Source: Fasciolopsis buskii
Lineage: Eukaryota; Platyhelminthes; Trematoda; Plagiorchiida; Fasciolidae
Assembly: GCA_008360955.1 (NCBI GenBank)
Contig: LUCM01008798.1
Span: 161,232-225,231, forward strand
Direction: 5' to 3'
Length of the DNA: 64,000 nucleotides
This document shows, one piece after another, positions 41,921 through 55,152 of this stretch. Every line of letters begins with the position of its first letter. Position 1 is the first letter of the stretch. The translations under genes and the position numbers were made by a program. Below the pieces are notes generated by a model, which was not told the DNA's origin, searched no databases, and was given only the letters and a program-made list of their open reading frames with translations.

Positions 41921-42539
41921 CTACCTGAGTTGTTGTATGTTGGGTGTTTTTCTTTGCGGACTCTAGACCCGGCCCCTCGATGTTAAGGATGCCCGACGAC
42001 TTTCTATTTTCGACCATTGATGTCTCCGAATCGTTGTTTGTGTCTGGTGGGAATATCGGGTGGGCAATGACGAGGTGCGTGATCTTGTGCTGGGTACAGA
42101 CAGTCATCCTCTGACTGGGATAATCGCTCCACGTAGCTTTCGGCGGTTTGGACAGCTATTACATATGCCTGTCCATGGTCTACATTTTTGTGATATTCTT
42201 GCATGTGCTGTTCAACGGTGCAAGAAGCGACGTGGTGGTCAGTCAATGACTTGGTGTGAAGTTATGAGGGAGTTAGCTTCAACTTTGACCTCGGTTGGTG
42301 CTTCCCACTTTCTAGATTGGGAACCAAGAGACGAAAATTGTGGTAAGTTGGAGATGCTGGCCCAAACCAAAGTCCGTGGCACAAATGCTGCATGAATTGT
42401 CTGTAGAACTCGTTTCCATTAAAAAAACATCGAAAGCGACCAAAAAATTACAAAATGTGTACGGCGGAAACAAAAACTATCAGGTTGTGGTTGCTTACTG
42501 TTTTCTCTACTTTTCTCTACTTTCTGCGGAATTCTGTTG

Positions 42540-42575
<36 letters not shown>

Positions 42576-45500
42576 GTATATATATGCATATATATATAGT
42601 GTACTTTGATTGCTGCCCACGTACTGTATAACTACTTCATTTTAGTTTTGATAAACCACTGAAAGATCACGCCGTTGGTTTGATAATTAGGCGCGTGAAA
42701 TCGGCTGTCACGTTCACCTCCCATATTCTGACATATTCCGATTAGCTTCACACGGTCTAGGCCGACCAGCAGTTGGCTTTGCTTTGGTAGTCTTCAATAA
42801 GTAATGACTTAGACAGCAGATCAGCATCTGACCAACTAATCGTCATGTCACATCTAACATCAAACGACATTTTTATGATGGAAACTCGGGGAAAACGAAA
42901 AGTTACGTAGTGCGTGTCGCAAAACACTTATCTTCGCTCGTTGATTAATTCAACGCAAGACCCAGACAATACATGGAGTGGACGACAGTCACAAATGTGC
43001 AAGTCATTACCTGCTGTTTTCATTTACTAGAACTAAATTTTGTGTCGGTATAGCTGGATTATTCTCGAACGAGTTAAAGGGGCAAGACAACTCCGATCTA
43101 GAGGGCGGAGTGAGTGGCTGCAGAGGAGACTTCGAGATAGTGATTAAGCTCTACTCAACATGACGTTTCCACCCTTCCTAGTGAGGTTATCGATCACTGT
43201 CCGGTAATTTGAGTCTGGTCCGAAATCGACTGCCGGAAAAAGCCACCTATTCACCTCTGCACCGGTTTCTCTAATGACCTTACGACTGGCAGTAGCACTC
43301 AGTCGCTCATTAATTCGAAAATAGAGAGGAATACGGTCAGATTTTTTTACTTCCTAATGCGTTCTGTGGAACCGGTCAGATAAAAATCGTTTATCAAATT
43401 ACCAGATTAGAGTCTCCGACGATTTTTTAAATTTACTGTTCATTTGTTTGGAATTATCGATGAGTGAACGGTGCGTTCACGTATAGCCTACGTTTGTCGG
43501 AACTAATACTTCGGTTGGCATTTCTAGGTCACGACTTTTCGTACATTGCGGACCTCGTTTACTATCACGAATGGAAATGTCAAAGTGCTTTTGCCCTCTT
43601 CGGTGTGGCTAATTTAAATGTATTTCGCTTCTATAACTAGCAAATATACACGTACCGTATTCGGAAAATTTGCTGTGCCATGACATTCACCGATGATCAT
43701 TTTCTCCTAGTGCGGAATTCGAAGCGGAGTGGATGGACGTAAAAACGCCATAGAAACACTGAAAAATAATCGTTTTTTTAATTATTGTATCAGTCTAATC
43801 GGACTAAAGTTATTATCAGGCAAACATAGGCCGTCCATAGGTATGCGAAACAAGGCGTACCTTGGAATTCCATTAAAACGAGCTACAGAGGTTTCGTCCC
43901 GGGTGTTAACTACGTTAAATTGGAAGTTGGGCCAGGCCACAAAAATGATAACCAAGGAATTCTGTGGAATGAAAAAGAAGGTTCAAAAAAATTCTCTACT
44001 GAAATAAGGGACTAAACGGAACGTGGACCTAGCATTTTTTGATCCCGAAGGACAATATTGTAGGCTTTTGATGTCCCGTAGCTAGCTAAGGTCCATTCAT
44101 TCGAAAATATACAATAATTATTAATTAAGTCGCACCATTAAACACGAGAGACCGCTTCAGATTTTATTTATTTCCGGCTACCCTAACCCACCCACCACCG
44201 ATTGCTCATAAAGCGGGGTACTTCACCTGCCGGCGGTCAAAATCCAAACATTGTGTTGCCAGCCTGTTTAGACTCAGAATTCCATTCCTTTTGCCACCGG
44301 TCGTTTCGCCCGTTCAGCTCCTCCATTTGTCGAAGTTCCTTTCAAGAAATATCGCACATTTGTTGCATTGCAAATAAGAACGGAAAGCAATTAGTAGGGA
44401 AGAGAAAAAGAATAAATCTGATCGAAAGAGATGTACTTGCACTGGGCAGATGAGTTGGCTTCGTCAGTCGTGTGGGCGGTTGACGAGACGATTTATGAAC
44501 CAACACGATGATATGTAGACTGATTTTGTTCGTTGGTCAAGACTAATCTTCCGAAGAAGAACCGGTGGTTCTAAATTTTTGGTTTTTGTTGTAAGTAGCA
44601 TTGTGTGTGGATGAACGAACACTATTTCCCCAGAAGCACATGGTCGGCTTCTCGGTCACGGCTCCCCATCGAGTAAACACAAGTGCACGATTCAACTAAG
44701 ACTATGGTGTCCAAGCTAATATTAGATCTCATAAGCAAGTAGATGACGGAACAAGAAAGCATCGGATATTTACACCCGACTAGAGGCAATAACCACGAAA
44801 CCGGTCATGTGTTTCTGGGGAAACCGTGTTCACTCATCCATACACAGTCTTACTTAGAATTAAAAGAAGTGAGCTTTGCATTTGAAAATTGAAACTAGGA
44901 GGAAACATTATTCAGTTAATCATTCAACCGCTAATGGTCTTGCCGCGGAATAAAATTTCAGTTATGCAAAGCAGTTTAATGATAGCCACGTCCACAAGTG
45001 GTTCTACAAGTGCACTCTTATTTTGTCTTTTCTGGAATGTCTGGGCTTGGGAGCATCAAGTGCCACTGATGAGGGGGAGTTCTAAAAGCCATATGTTTCA
45101 GGTTTACATTACCAATATTTGTTAAAGCTATGATTACTCACCTTCATATCAACATCATCATCATCACTGATGATTCTACTAGTAAATCTGAATCAACACG
45201 TGACTTTAAAGCAAAAACGGGCAAAATGCCATTGATGAGAATATAGACTATTAAAACCCAACCCAGATAGCACGCAGTCGATTGTTCCAGCCCCAACACA
45301 GGACACTGTGATATTGAACTATTTGGTGTTCGTTTAAAGTGCCCGTAGTTTCACGACGTGTAGGGATGGTTTATATATGGTGAATTGTTCACTCAGAACT
45401 TGAGGATAAATTGGCATCCTATTGAGGACAGAAAGCAAATCATATGACTGTCTGATGGGGGCGAATTTGAATATGACCTTTCTTACTGCTCAACCCTTAA

Positions 45501-48500
45501 CTTCAAATTGAGACTTTCGAAGACACTATTAGATTAATCGTATAAACACACGGATTAAAATCGAAACTTTAAATATTTTGCATTTGACCCGACCACATTA
45601 ACCTATCTGTACCCAGTGCCCGTTCTAACGATTGGAGCCCTTGGACCCGGTGTCTTGCGCCGAACATCTGATTAACTCACAAATTCTCCCACTACATTCT
45701 CCCAATGACACGAAGACAAAGACGTACAAACACAAGTTCTTAGCATATCCTCTGTTCTGAATGGTCATGTTTCAGAGCCGTAGAACAATAGCGACCTCAG
45801 TGCTGTTACCCATAAAAAAATAGCCCGATCCTCATGTAAGAATAGTGGCTCTGATAATTGTTCAGGCAGGAAACTGTCAGGCTTGGAATATCTGGACTAC
45901 TTTGTACTAATGCGTGAAGACCCAGGTACGCCGGAAGATATCTGAATCATCTGAATGAGGATGCAGGTGTCGTTGAGGTGGTTCTGCATCCGTGGATTGC
46001 AGACAGACATTGCAGAAATTGATTTGCCCAAAGCCCAACCTTGATCTTGAAAGCGGCAAAACGGTAAGGGTAGGTAGATTAAGTAACTTGGGTAGTTGTA
46101 TGTCATCTAGGGGTCCTATATATCTGATGAAGTGTCTCTCCGCATGTAGACAGCTCAATGGCCGTTCACGATTTTGAAGCATCTGTGTTGTCGGGATGAC
46201 ATTCGGTTATCGATCGATTGTCGACTGAAGACAGAAGCGATGAGGCCAATATTGATCCACGGCTCTAAAACGTGACCGTTAAGAGCAGAGGATATACAAA
46301 GAATTTCCGTGTTTCAACACCTTTGTCCTTGCAATATTGGCAGAATGCAGTGAGAGAATTTCATGGGTAAATCAGACGTTCGGCATAAAACACTGTGTCC
46401 AAGGGCTCAATCCTTAGAATGGGCACTGGGCATGAATAGGTGAACGAGGTTGGGTTGTGTTTCGTGCATGCTTCGTTGTACGCCGATCTCCGAGACAGGT
46501 AGTGGTTTGAATATGGACTGAGGTAACTATTCGATTACATGGGTGAGAGTGTGAAAAGTGTAAACAGTATGAGTGTAGTTAGTGTAGGTATAGTTAGACT
46601 GTCTGGTTAGGGTCCACGGGCCCTGATAAGTGCGAGGGTTGGAAATAGAAGAAATTATGGCAGAATGCTGCAGTCAGAAATTTTCTTGGATTCGAAATCC
46701 CCCTTCTGTGTTGCTGTTTAGTCTATTGTATTGCATTCGATCTATCGCTAATCTTCGTCCTTCTTTCCCCTTGTTCAGATGATGCTGCGAGTTAGCAGCC
46801 AAAACCAGAGCGCATTTTGGAAGAGTTGACGGTTGTGCTTAGTGAACTGCATTGATTTTTGACGTCTAAAATTGTCATTCTAGAATCAAAAGCTATCGTT
46901 CTGTGTGTCTAGCTTTCAGTTGACTTACGACGGCCATTACGAATAACAATTCGATCGTTAAACTCCAATCCCAGATGCACTTTCGGAAATTTCGAGTATA
47001 CAACACATGGACAGGGATCATCGTTCTTCATCGGACTAGTGGGATTTTTCTACCTCAACTGAAAGCATCTAATAAGACATGCCTGTACAAACATTGTCAT
47101 ACTTGCCGTTTGGAACATTTCAGCTTGCGGCAAAATGCGACATCGCATTTGCAATGTTTCATACATTGTGCGTATTCTAAGATAGATCCTCAGAATTGGA
47201 GTAGCATAATTTATGCAAACGGGCGCTCATGCGGGAATTTTTGTTTTCTGTAAGCAACATGATATCTTCTTCATTCGTCGATCTAATGTTAACAGGCGTA
47301 CCGAAACATGCGACTGGCGGATTACCGTGCACATACACTGATCTCCGAGCTACCACTACCTCAAAGTTCGAACACAAAACTCTCCAACTGCAAAATCTGA
47401 AGATATTAGTTTTATTTTGGTCGTTCGTGGTACACGAAGATACACCATTGAAGTAAAAATCCTTCTTAGTACTTATGAATCCTAGTTTGATATTGACCGA
47501 CGACGAAGTGTCTTATCATGGTTTTTCTCATCGTTTGATGAGAAGGTTCAAATAGTTTATTTGATGTCATGTGAGTGACCAGGTTTTCATAGAATGACAA
47601 AATAGCACAAATTCAGACGTGTCCCCTCAAACACCCTAAATATATCAGTGTAGAAAACAAAATGATAATAAGTTTCAGAAATGATCTTTGTGCAGTTTAC
47701 TTTGCCCTCTACGTTCACTGTTGATCAATCCCACCATTTCCATGTGAGCGGATACCCACTTACTTTCAAACCGTCTTGTTTTATTGACGTAAAAAGTTGA
47801 GCTCACATGCAACAGACGCGGAACTTAGCCATTACTTATGTGAACTACGTCGTTTTCTTCTCCAAATTAACTGGGTGTCTCCGTATTTCTGTGCGAAACA
47901 GTTGGCTGAACTTACTCCCTCTTGGAGAAACAGACACTAGCATCCGACTGGAGGACGATGTGCGACGAACCTCGGGGGCTGGTGCCTTGTCATGGATTCC
48001 AGAGAGAAGATGACTGCACCCCGTATAGCTCACGACATTCTGTTCAGGAACGTCTGCGCTTTGACAACATGTGAGCACATATCCCCTTTTTAGTTTGGCT
48101 AGTAACAAAAATGGGGTATTATGTCGACGAAATTATCATAAAACAATAAATGTCATGCACTCTGAACTATCGATTAAGGAACTCATACAATTTTACCTTG
48201 TATACTTTGTGTTTTTCCGTTAGTCCGTCGAAACAAGAATAGAGCCGATTGAGCAAATCGACCACTTCGAGCGGAGCCAGTCCACTACATATGGTGGTGA
48301 AACCAACCACATCGCTTAGCAGTAAGGTCATATTCGTGAAGGTCTGTAATGGGGAAAAAGTAGATGAGAAAATACTGGGCAAAGGCCGCACTAGAGTACT
48401 CAGCCGAGCTTATGTCTTCAGTCATTTCACAACCAATTCCGACATATATTCTGACTTGTTCAGTTGAGCAGTCTGCACATACACACACACACACACAGAC

Positions 48501-51500
48501 AAACATCTAACGCGTTAATGCTTGCCCACGCATCTGTCTCGCTCTCTTCTGTCGTAGACGCTTGCATGTGCCCGGCTAAACGACCTTTCGTCCGGAAGAT
48601 GAGCGGGACCGCTTGCTTGTCAACTAAGTGTCCGTTTTTACCGAATGTCAGTGTGAACCGCCGATATGCAATCTTAAGAATGGTTACATTCAACCGCCTG
48701 CTATTTCTTGTTTATTATTGTCATAGTTTCAATGAGTAAAGGATTATTAACACTTTGTCATGACCCAAGCAGTTGAACACAACAAGCAAGAACTCTACCA
48801 GTCAGCCATAAAATCTAGTTATAACCTAGACAGGAATGGTCATGAAATACTCCAGTTAACAAAACAGTTTCTTTTGAACTATTGTTCAATACATTTTGGT
48901 TATTTATCTGTATATACATGTATGTGCATAGGAAATTCTAAATGTCATGCATTACAACACATTTATCGGCTTCCCAAAGCCTCCAATAACTTCAACTATT
49001 TCTAGGTGATAAGAAGCGCTAAATCGTGTCACACACTCATCAGTTCCAAATAATCCTAACTTATTTCGTAGAATCAATGAATATCGAGAAGTCGTCTAAC
49101 ACTTCTTCCTTGTGAATCTCGAAGCAGATTGTAGTATAATCAATCGAACTAGCGTTGATTTGGTCGTCAAGATGAACTGTTCTGGATGCAAAGTGAAGAC
49201 CAGAAAGAATATACTAATATAATAAAGCACCCGCATGTGTGCTTTTGGTATTTGACAACCCAGAGATTTCGAATCAGTCTGGATTAGCTATTGGGTTTTC
49301 CTGGTGAATAACAATAGTCTTACTTGGAGAAACCCCAATTTCTAGCGAGATGCACCTTTGTGTCCAGTTTAGCCAAGTGAGTTAATTTTTGAGCTGCTGG
49401 ATTAGTCACCTGGGAAAGATAAACCTTCTTGGTATCTTAATTCACAGCAGAATCAACATTTTCCTGATTTCGAAGAATGACTCTTATAATGACCGCTGTT
49501 GATTTGTTTAGGTTTTCGCTCGAAAGGCAGTTTAAAAAACAATAAGAAGAACTTTCGCTTGAGGCAAATTACTTTAAAAAAATAAGAGAGCCTTATGATT
49601 AAATCCATGAAAAACAGCGACAAAAGTGATTCATTGCATGTGGACCGAAATGATCCTGGAATGCGCTGGAAAACAGATTTGTCCGGTGTCATAACAGTCA
49701 AGCAGCCACAACGAAGAATTGTCGGTTACAATGATTCTCCCTAATACAGCGGTAGGATTTGAGTGGCACAGTAGGCATGCTTCCATGGAACGGGGTGAGA
49801 TTTGTATGAAACACATAGCAAAGGATGACGAATAATGATTCAGTCCGTATTATAATTCGCTTTATTGCGCATTAGTTCCGCGGCGGACTTGTTTTTCTCT
49901 AGGATGAATGGTTGAAAGTGATTTATGTAAGCCTCGCAAATGACACTCTTCCCGGGGAAATTTGACCTACTGCATTACGTTCGTCTCATTGGTTAGTAGG
50001 ACAGAGTTAGAACGTAGGTATTCTTGTTGGCGTTTTACAGCTGAAAGCATTCTTGAAACAAAAGGTTTGTTGAATTGGTCGTCTCACAGAACGAAGCGTC
50101 GTGCCACGATTCCACGGGGTTTAGCAACTTTGTCCACTTCGGTGTGGTGGTTTACTCTCAGGCCAAGTTGTTTTGTCCAAAATACGCTTAGCTCCAAATT
50201 GTGATTTGATGATAAAGCCATAGCGTAGTCCTGACTGTGACGTGACCGGTAACAAGTTTAATATTGGTCACAGTTCTAATGTCATATCTTAATCAAGTGT
50301 TCGGACCTCATCTAAAAAGGTCATATTAGGTCTAGAGGTGAAAGAAACCCACTGAAGTTTTGGGTCTATAGAATTCTGCCGTTTTGAAAAGCGAAACGTC
50401 GATGAGTAGTCTGCTCTCTGTCCTCCCAAAAATCTGCAATCAACCCTATCTCCCATTCCCGAGCGCTCTAGAGAGAAAAGCCAAATTGCGCAGACAAAAA
50501 AAACATTTACTCTAATGGGCCAGAACCACTGACTTATGGTGAGGTTTTGTAGCCACGATTCTGTGGTCAATTAGCCGGCCGGCCGATCCGCCCCATCGCT
50601 ACTAACTAGCCTTATCATATAATACTTTTGCTTAGTATATCCATTTGCTCAACCAGTTTGATGTTGTTCCTGTTGCACTGACCTTTGGCCAGGATAATGA
50701 ATTCACTATCCATTACCCTTACTTTTCTCTTGCTTTGAAGTGTCCCGGGAAGCAAGACGTGGTCTAGAATTAAAAAAAAAACGTATCCGAACAATATGCA
50801 TAAAAAATTAAGCGAAAGACAGCCGTTCACTTTCCGACACGTAAAGCATCCACTTTTAAATCCGTGGTTGAATTTTTGCATTCTTTATTGCAGTCAGACC
50901 TAGCGTTTGTTATTATGTGAACTACTAATCTGCGGATGATTCAAGTTGTTTTTCTTTTACTGGATTGTAATAACTTTAGATAATGGCTTGTTGCAGAAGG
51001 CAAAAGTAAGATATCATCTAAATTTCTAACGTGTCTACTAGTTCGTTAAAAAACGAAGCACGCAGATTTTTGGTTTATATAATTTTGTCCTTTTCTACTG
51101 ACTAGAAAACGCGCAAAGTCAAGTAGTTTTATCACTCTTGTCTGCCTGGTGTACCAACTGATACCCGTCATTTGAAAGTGGCATAGTGGTCCAATGTTTT
51201 TGTGAATCACGGCAACCAAGCAAGGCCACTGTTTCTGATTCTGCCCGCCCTAATGCTAATTTGCACCAGTTCGATCATGACCGTAAATCCAGGTGATGAT
51301 CGATTCTTTCGCAACCTATAAACGGTTCAAAAATTTCGCCGTGGTCTTTGTAAAAATCCGCAGAAGAATGTATAGTGTTTTAAGTAGACTATCTGTTACC
51401 TATCAGGAAATTACGTGCAAATTTGTTCCGGTTTATTGGGTACAATTCTTTCCCGGAAAATGTGTCATGCATCAAGAGAAGCAAAAATATGTGGGACCTT

Positions 51501-54500
51501 CAGAGGAAAAGCATTTTTTCACGAGTGGGATGTTCGGAGCACAGATTCGTCCATCTCCTTTGTCTCCGGGGAAAAAACCCCGGATTTTTACAAAACTAGC
51601 CCAGCGAGATGAGTGAAGTAAACCGGAAAGATGCAGAAACATTTTAATTACGTTACGACCTAGAAAGAACACTGACTTTTTGAATGTCGTTTTTTCTCGT
51701 CTCAATACGAGATTCATTAACTTAAGATCTTTCTTGGATTCCCCCGGGCGAAATTTCATTGGTCAACGTGTAAAAGAGCACGTTCGGTGCACGTAAAATT
51801 AGCTTTTTACGAAAGTTCTTTGGAACAATGGCTAATTCCAACCGGTTCGTTGCGTGTGTTCACACTTCTTTTCGTAAAAATGCGTACACACAGATTTGTT
51901 TATCCGGTCTCGAAAACATCAGCAAACTGCTTGAAAAAAAATCCGTCGGAATCTACATAACCCGCAATAAATGAGTGTTCAACCGTGCTGAGTCACGGAA
52001 CGGAATATTCCACTGTATTAACAACAAATCTTCTGTCCATAAACGAAATGTAGTCCAAATGGAATCATTTATTTCAATTGTTTGATTCTTAATTGCTATT
52101 GATCAACTTTTCATTTCTTTTTTCTAAGCCATCATATTTTTTGTCCTGAGCTCAGCTGCTCCAAGCCTTATGAAACTAGTGCAGACTTGGAGCGAAAATG
52201 TATTTTTGGGGTTCCGATTTATTCAAAATGTGCATACATAGCGTAAATCGTGCACTCACTAATAGGCCAAAAGAGAGCGGTCAAAAGATATGAACCTTTT
52301 AGGATTCATTACAATGGGTTACAAAACAGGTTTTCGGAAACACTGCATCATTGGGCCAGAAATGTCTGCTCTTCTGGTGCTTTGAACCGAACCGCAGTAT
52401 TTCTTCGGAAAACACCAAAAATTTACGGCTATCTGAAATTACCCATCGATGCCCGCAGAAGATTAAGAGTAATGTGGTTGCAGGTACATTGTCTCGGTTG
52501 TCTATGGCGGCAAAACAGCGATCACATAATCAATGGAATGCCTCACAGATGCAAACTGACCTTGAATCGCAAGGTCTCAGAAGCACCATAGTCGTGCATT
52601 GGGCAGACGAACATGCATAACCATGAAAATGGCCTCTTGATGAGTTCTGTGCAATACGCGGTTTATCGTTTCAAATGCGAATGCGGCAGCATCTCCTGGA
52701 CAAGCGAGCCAACAGCTGTCAAGAATAGATATCTAAACACATTACTAAACACTATTTGAGAAGGATGAACCAAGAAAGTGCTGCTATATGAATCAACTTC
52801 AATCACTCCTCGAGCAATGGACTTCGTGAATCCCTTTCCGTTCTTCCAGCATCCGTCGTTCCAACCTACTGAGTTGACTCACAAATAAGCTGGGTTGAGA
52901 TTTCCCATTACGAAACCGATGAAACTAGCAACTTTAGGTTGTCGTGCAAAATGGGGTACTTAAACACGGCATAATGTAACAATGGAGACTCAGTATAGTT
53001 TTCTTAGAATATTTCGTCACTGCTTCTAAAATTAGTCGGCAAATCTCCGCCGCTTTACCCAACTTTATGATCCTGTGTTTTTCGGATGTCTGGCGAAAAC
53101 CCCTGAAGGTTCTATTAATAGGTCGTAAAAGTCAATGTGAAGCGAAACGACTTGTCCCGCCCTGACATTTCATACAAGATCAAATGAATTATCCCTTTCT
53201 ACACTTGTTTGCTTTTTACAGGTGACCTATGGTGCGGTCGATAACCTCGGTTTCGGGGGAAATCTAACCTGCGAGAACTGTGTTCGCATCAGCTTAGGTG
53301 CATTTCATTACAATTTGCCTACTGACAGCTATAAAAGTAATCACTTTTCTAATGCAGTTTCAGTTTTCTCAGGCAGGTCCGCAAAATCCATGAATAACAT
53401 TGTCGAGTGGATGGTGTGCTCGCACACCTCGGAAAAGTGCAACAAATCGTTAATAGTTCAATCGAACAGTCCTGCACGCCGTTGAGTGGACTTTCAGACT
53501 ATTATTTTGCGATTTTAATCATCCACAGTCCCATTGGAAAATCGTTAGGAATGTGAAAGGACGATGAGTGGGTTGACACACACACACACACATTCGTCCT
53601 GATAGAACGCGATGAACCGATCACTTCTAATTTTAGGGTGTTCCGATTTTCAAAGTCTCCATGCTTCCCCGGGGACTCAAACTCGAAGAATTCGAACTGG
53701 ACCAGATGCACTTCGTTCCCGTCCATTCAGTTCATGCTGCGAAGACTGAGACATGGAATTCGGTTTGCCAACAAAAGGTCAAAACTACTCTATCCGCTCA
53801 ATTCCTTTCACACATGGTCTGGCAAGCGATTTCCCATTTGGGACTTCGTTGGACTTTTCCCCTTTTTGATTCTACTTCGAAGTAAACGACGACTGAACTA
53901 CTCTCACTGCTCACCATATTGCTGATATGCCGAAACACGCAGTAGATGCAGCTTCTAATGACACTCTCAGTCCTTTTCTATTAGTTTCTCGGTCCCTATC
54001 TAAAGCACAGCACCGGGGTCTCCAAAGGGTTCTTCATGCACTGGTGTCAGAGTCCGGATTCTGAAGTTTAAGTTTTTTGCAAGATAAATTAGGACTTTGC
54101 GGCTCATTGAACAGATGGTTTATTTTACTTGTTCGCCACTGACAAGATTCCTAGGCATGACATTCCTGCAAGGCATGACAATCATTCTTTTCTTTCCCGG
54201 AAGACTTAATGTTGTAACCTGTTTTAACGAATTATGGAGCAGTGATTATCAATTTCTTCGTCAAAGTCTTGTTAACATGCCATTCTTTACTAATGCCAGG
54301 TGGATTTGCGGATAGACGAAATTTTCGGAGCCCAAACCGAACAAACTGTGAAGCGCCATCTTAAGGGGCATTCACTAAACTGCCAAGTGATTTGACATGT
54401 AGTGTCAGCATCCAATTTGACATTGGAATTAATAGGAACACTGCATAGCTGTTTCATCCTTCATAAGAATCGCCATCAGTGTACGCCCATAAAGCCGGAA

Positions 54501-55116
54501 CTTGGACGCGAACTAGGGACGAACGATTATGAGTGATCCGTCTTAGTCGACATGCTAATCCGGCTGGTTCTTAACGGCTGATCGAACATCAACACTACGC
54601 TATACAAAGTCCATATCTGTGAGCGGATTTTACAGGTCACCAACTTGAGGATTCCCAACAAAGGTAAAGCTGCTATACCGTGCTTCCATGGTTTTCAACG
54701 CCAAGCTGGACGCTGAAATCGCATGATAAATCACCCAGAAATTCGAATCAAAACATACTATTGCAAATTCGCTATACCTCTGCAAGCTTGCGGCCACTCT
54801 ATATTTTCATTCAGAAGAAACATACACCTTAGTGTTTTAGCCTACTGACTAAGTTTAGCTATTACATCAGGTTAAGGCTCTCGGATCCAGTACACTCTGT
54901 CCGCACTCCATATTTATGAGATGATGCTTTAATTAGATTTGAAAAATTGTAGCGAGGACTTCAAAGGGCCTAAATAAAGATACCTTTCAAAAACATTTTG
55001 CCTGCAACATTCATATTCATGAGCTCCACGGATTGGTCTTTTTGATTTCATTAGCAATGTTGAGAACTAAGAAAGGAGAATAAAAGTGAAATTCTTAAGC
55101 AAATAGAGGAACCCAA

Positions 55117-55152
<36 letters not shown>

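Larger units (their letters stand above)
36757..48196 (-). other. Intron 4 of the cyclase gene, 11.4 kb
   Basis: Phase 0, between K of VYK and V of VETIGDAY. It contains a SINE, three LINE tails, (AT)n tracts and dispersed repeats. Nothing is recognised in 36.8-38.5, 40.1-41.8, 42.6-44.7 and 46.9-48.2 kb. Confidence 0.85.

Noticed and set aside
51293..52620. Frames of 107, 113 and 89 codons on the + strand
   Set aside because: Overlapping frames of similar length and no motif; no support as genes.
53222..53485. Frame after a good acceptor-like tract (tttttacag) on the + strand
   Set aside because: No recognised motif, no linked exons, and it lies inside an intron of the opposite strand.
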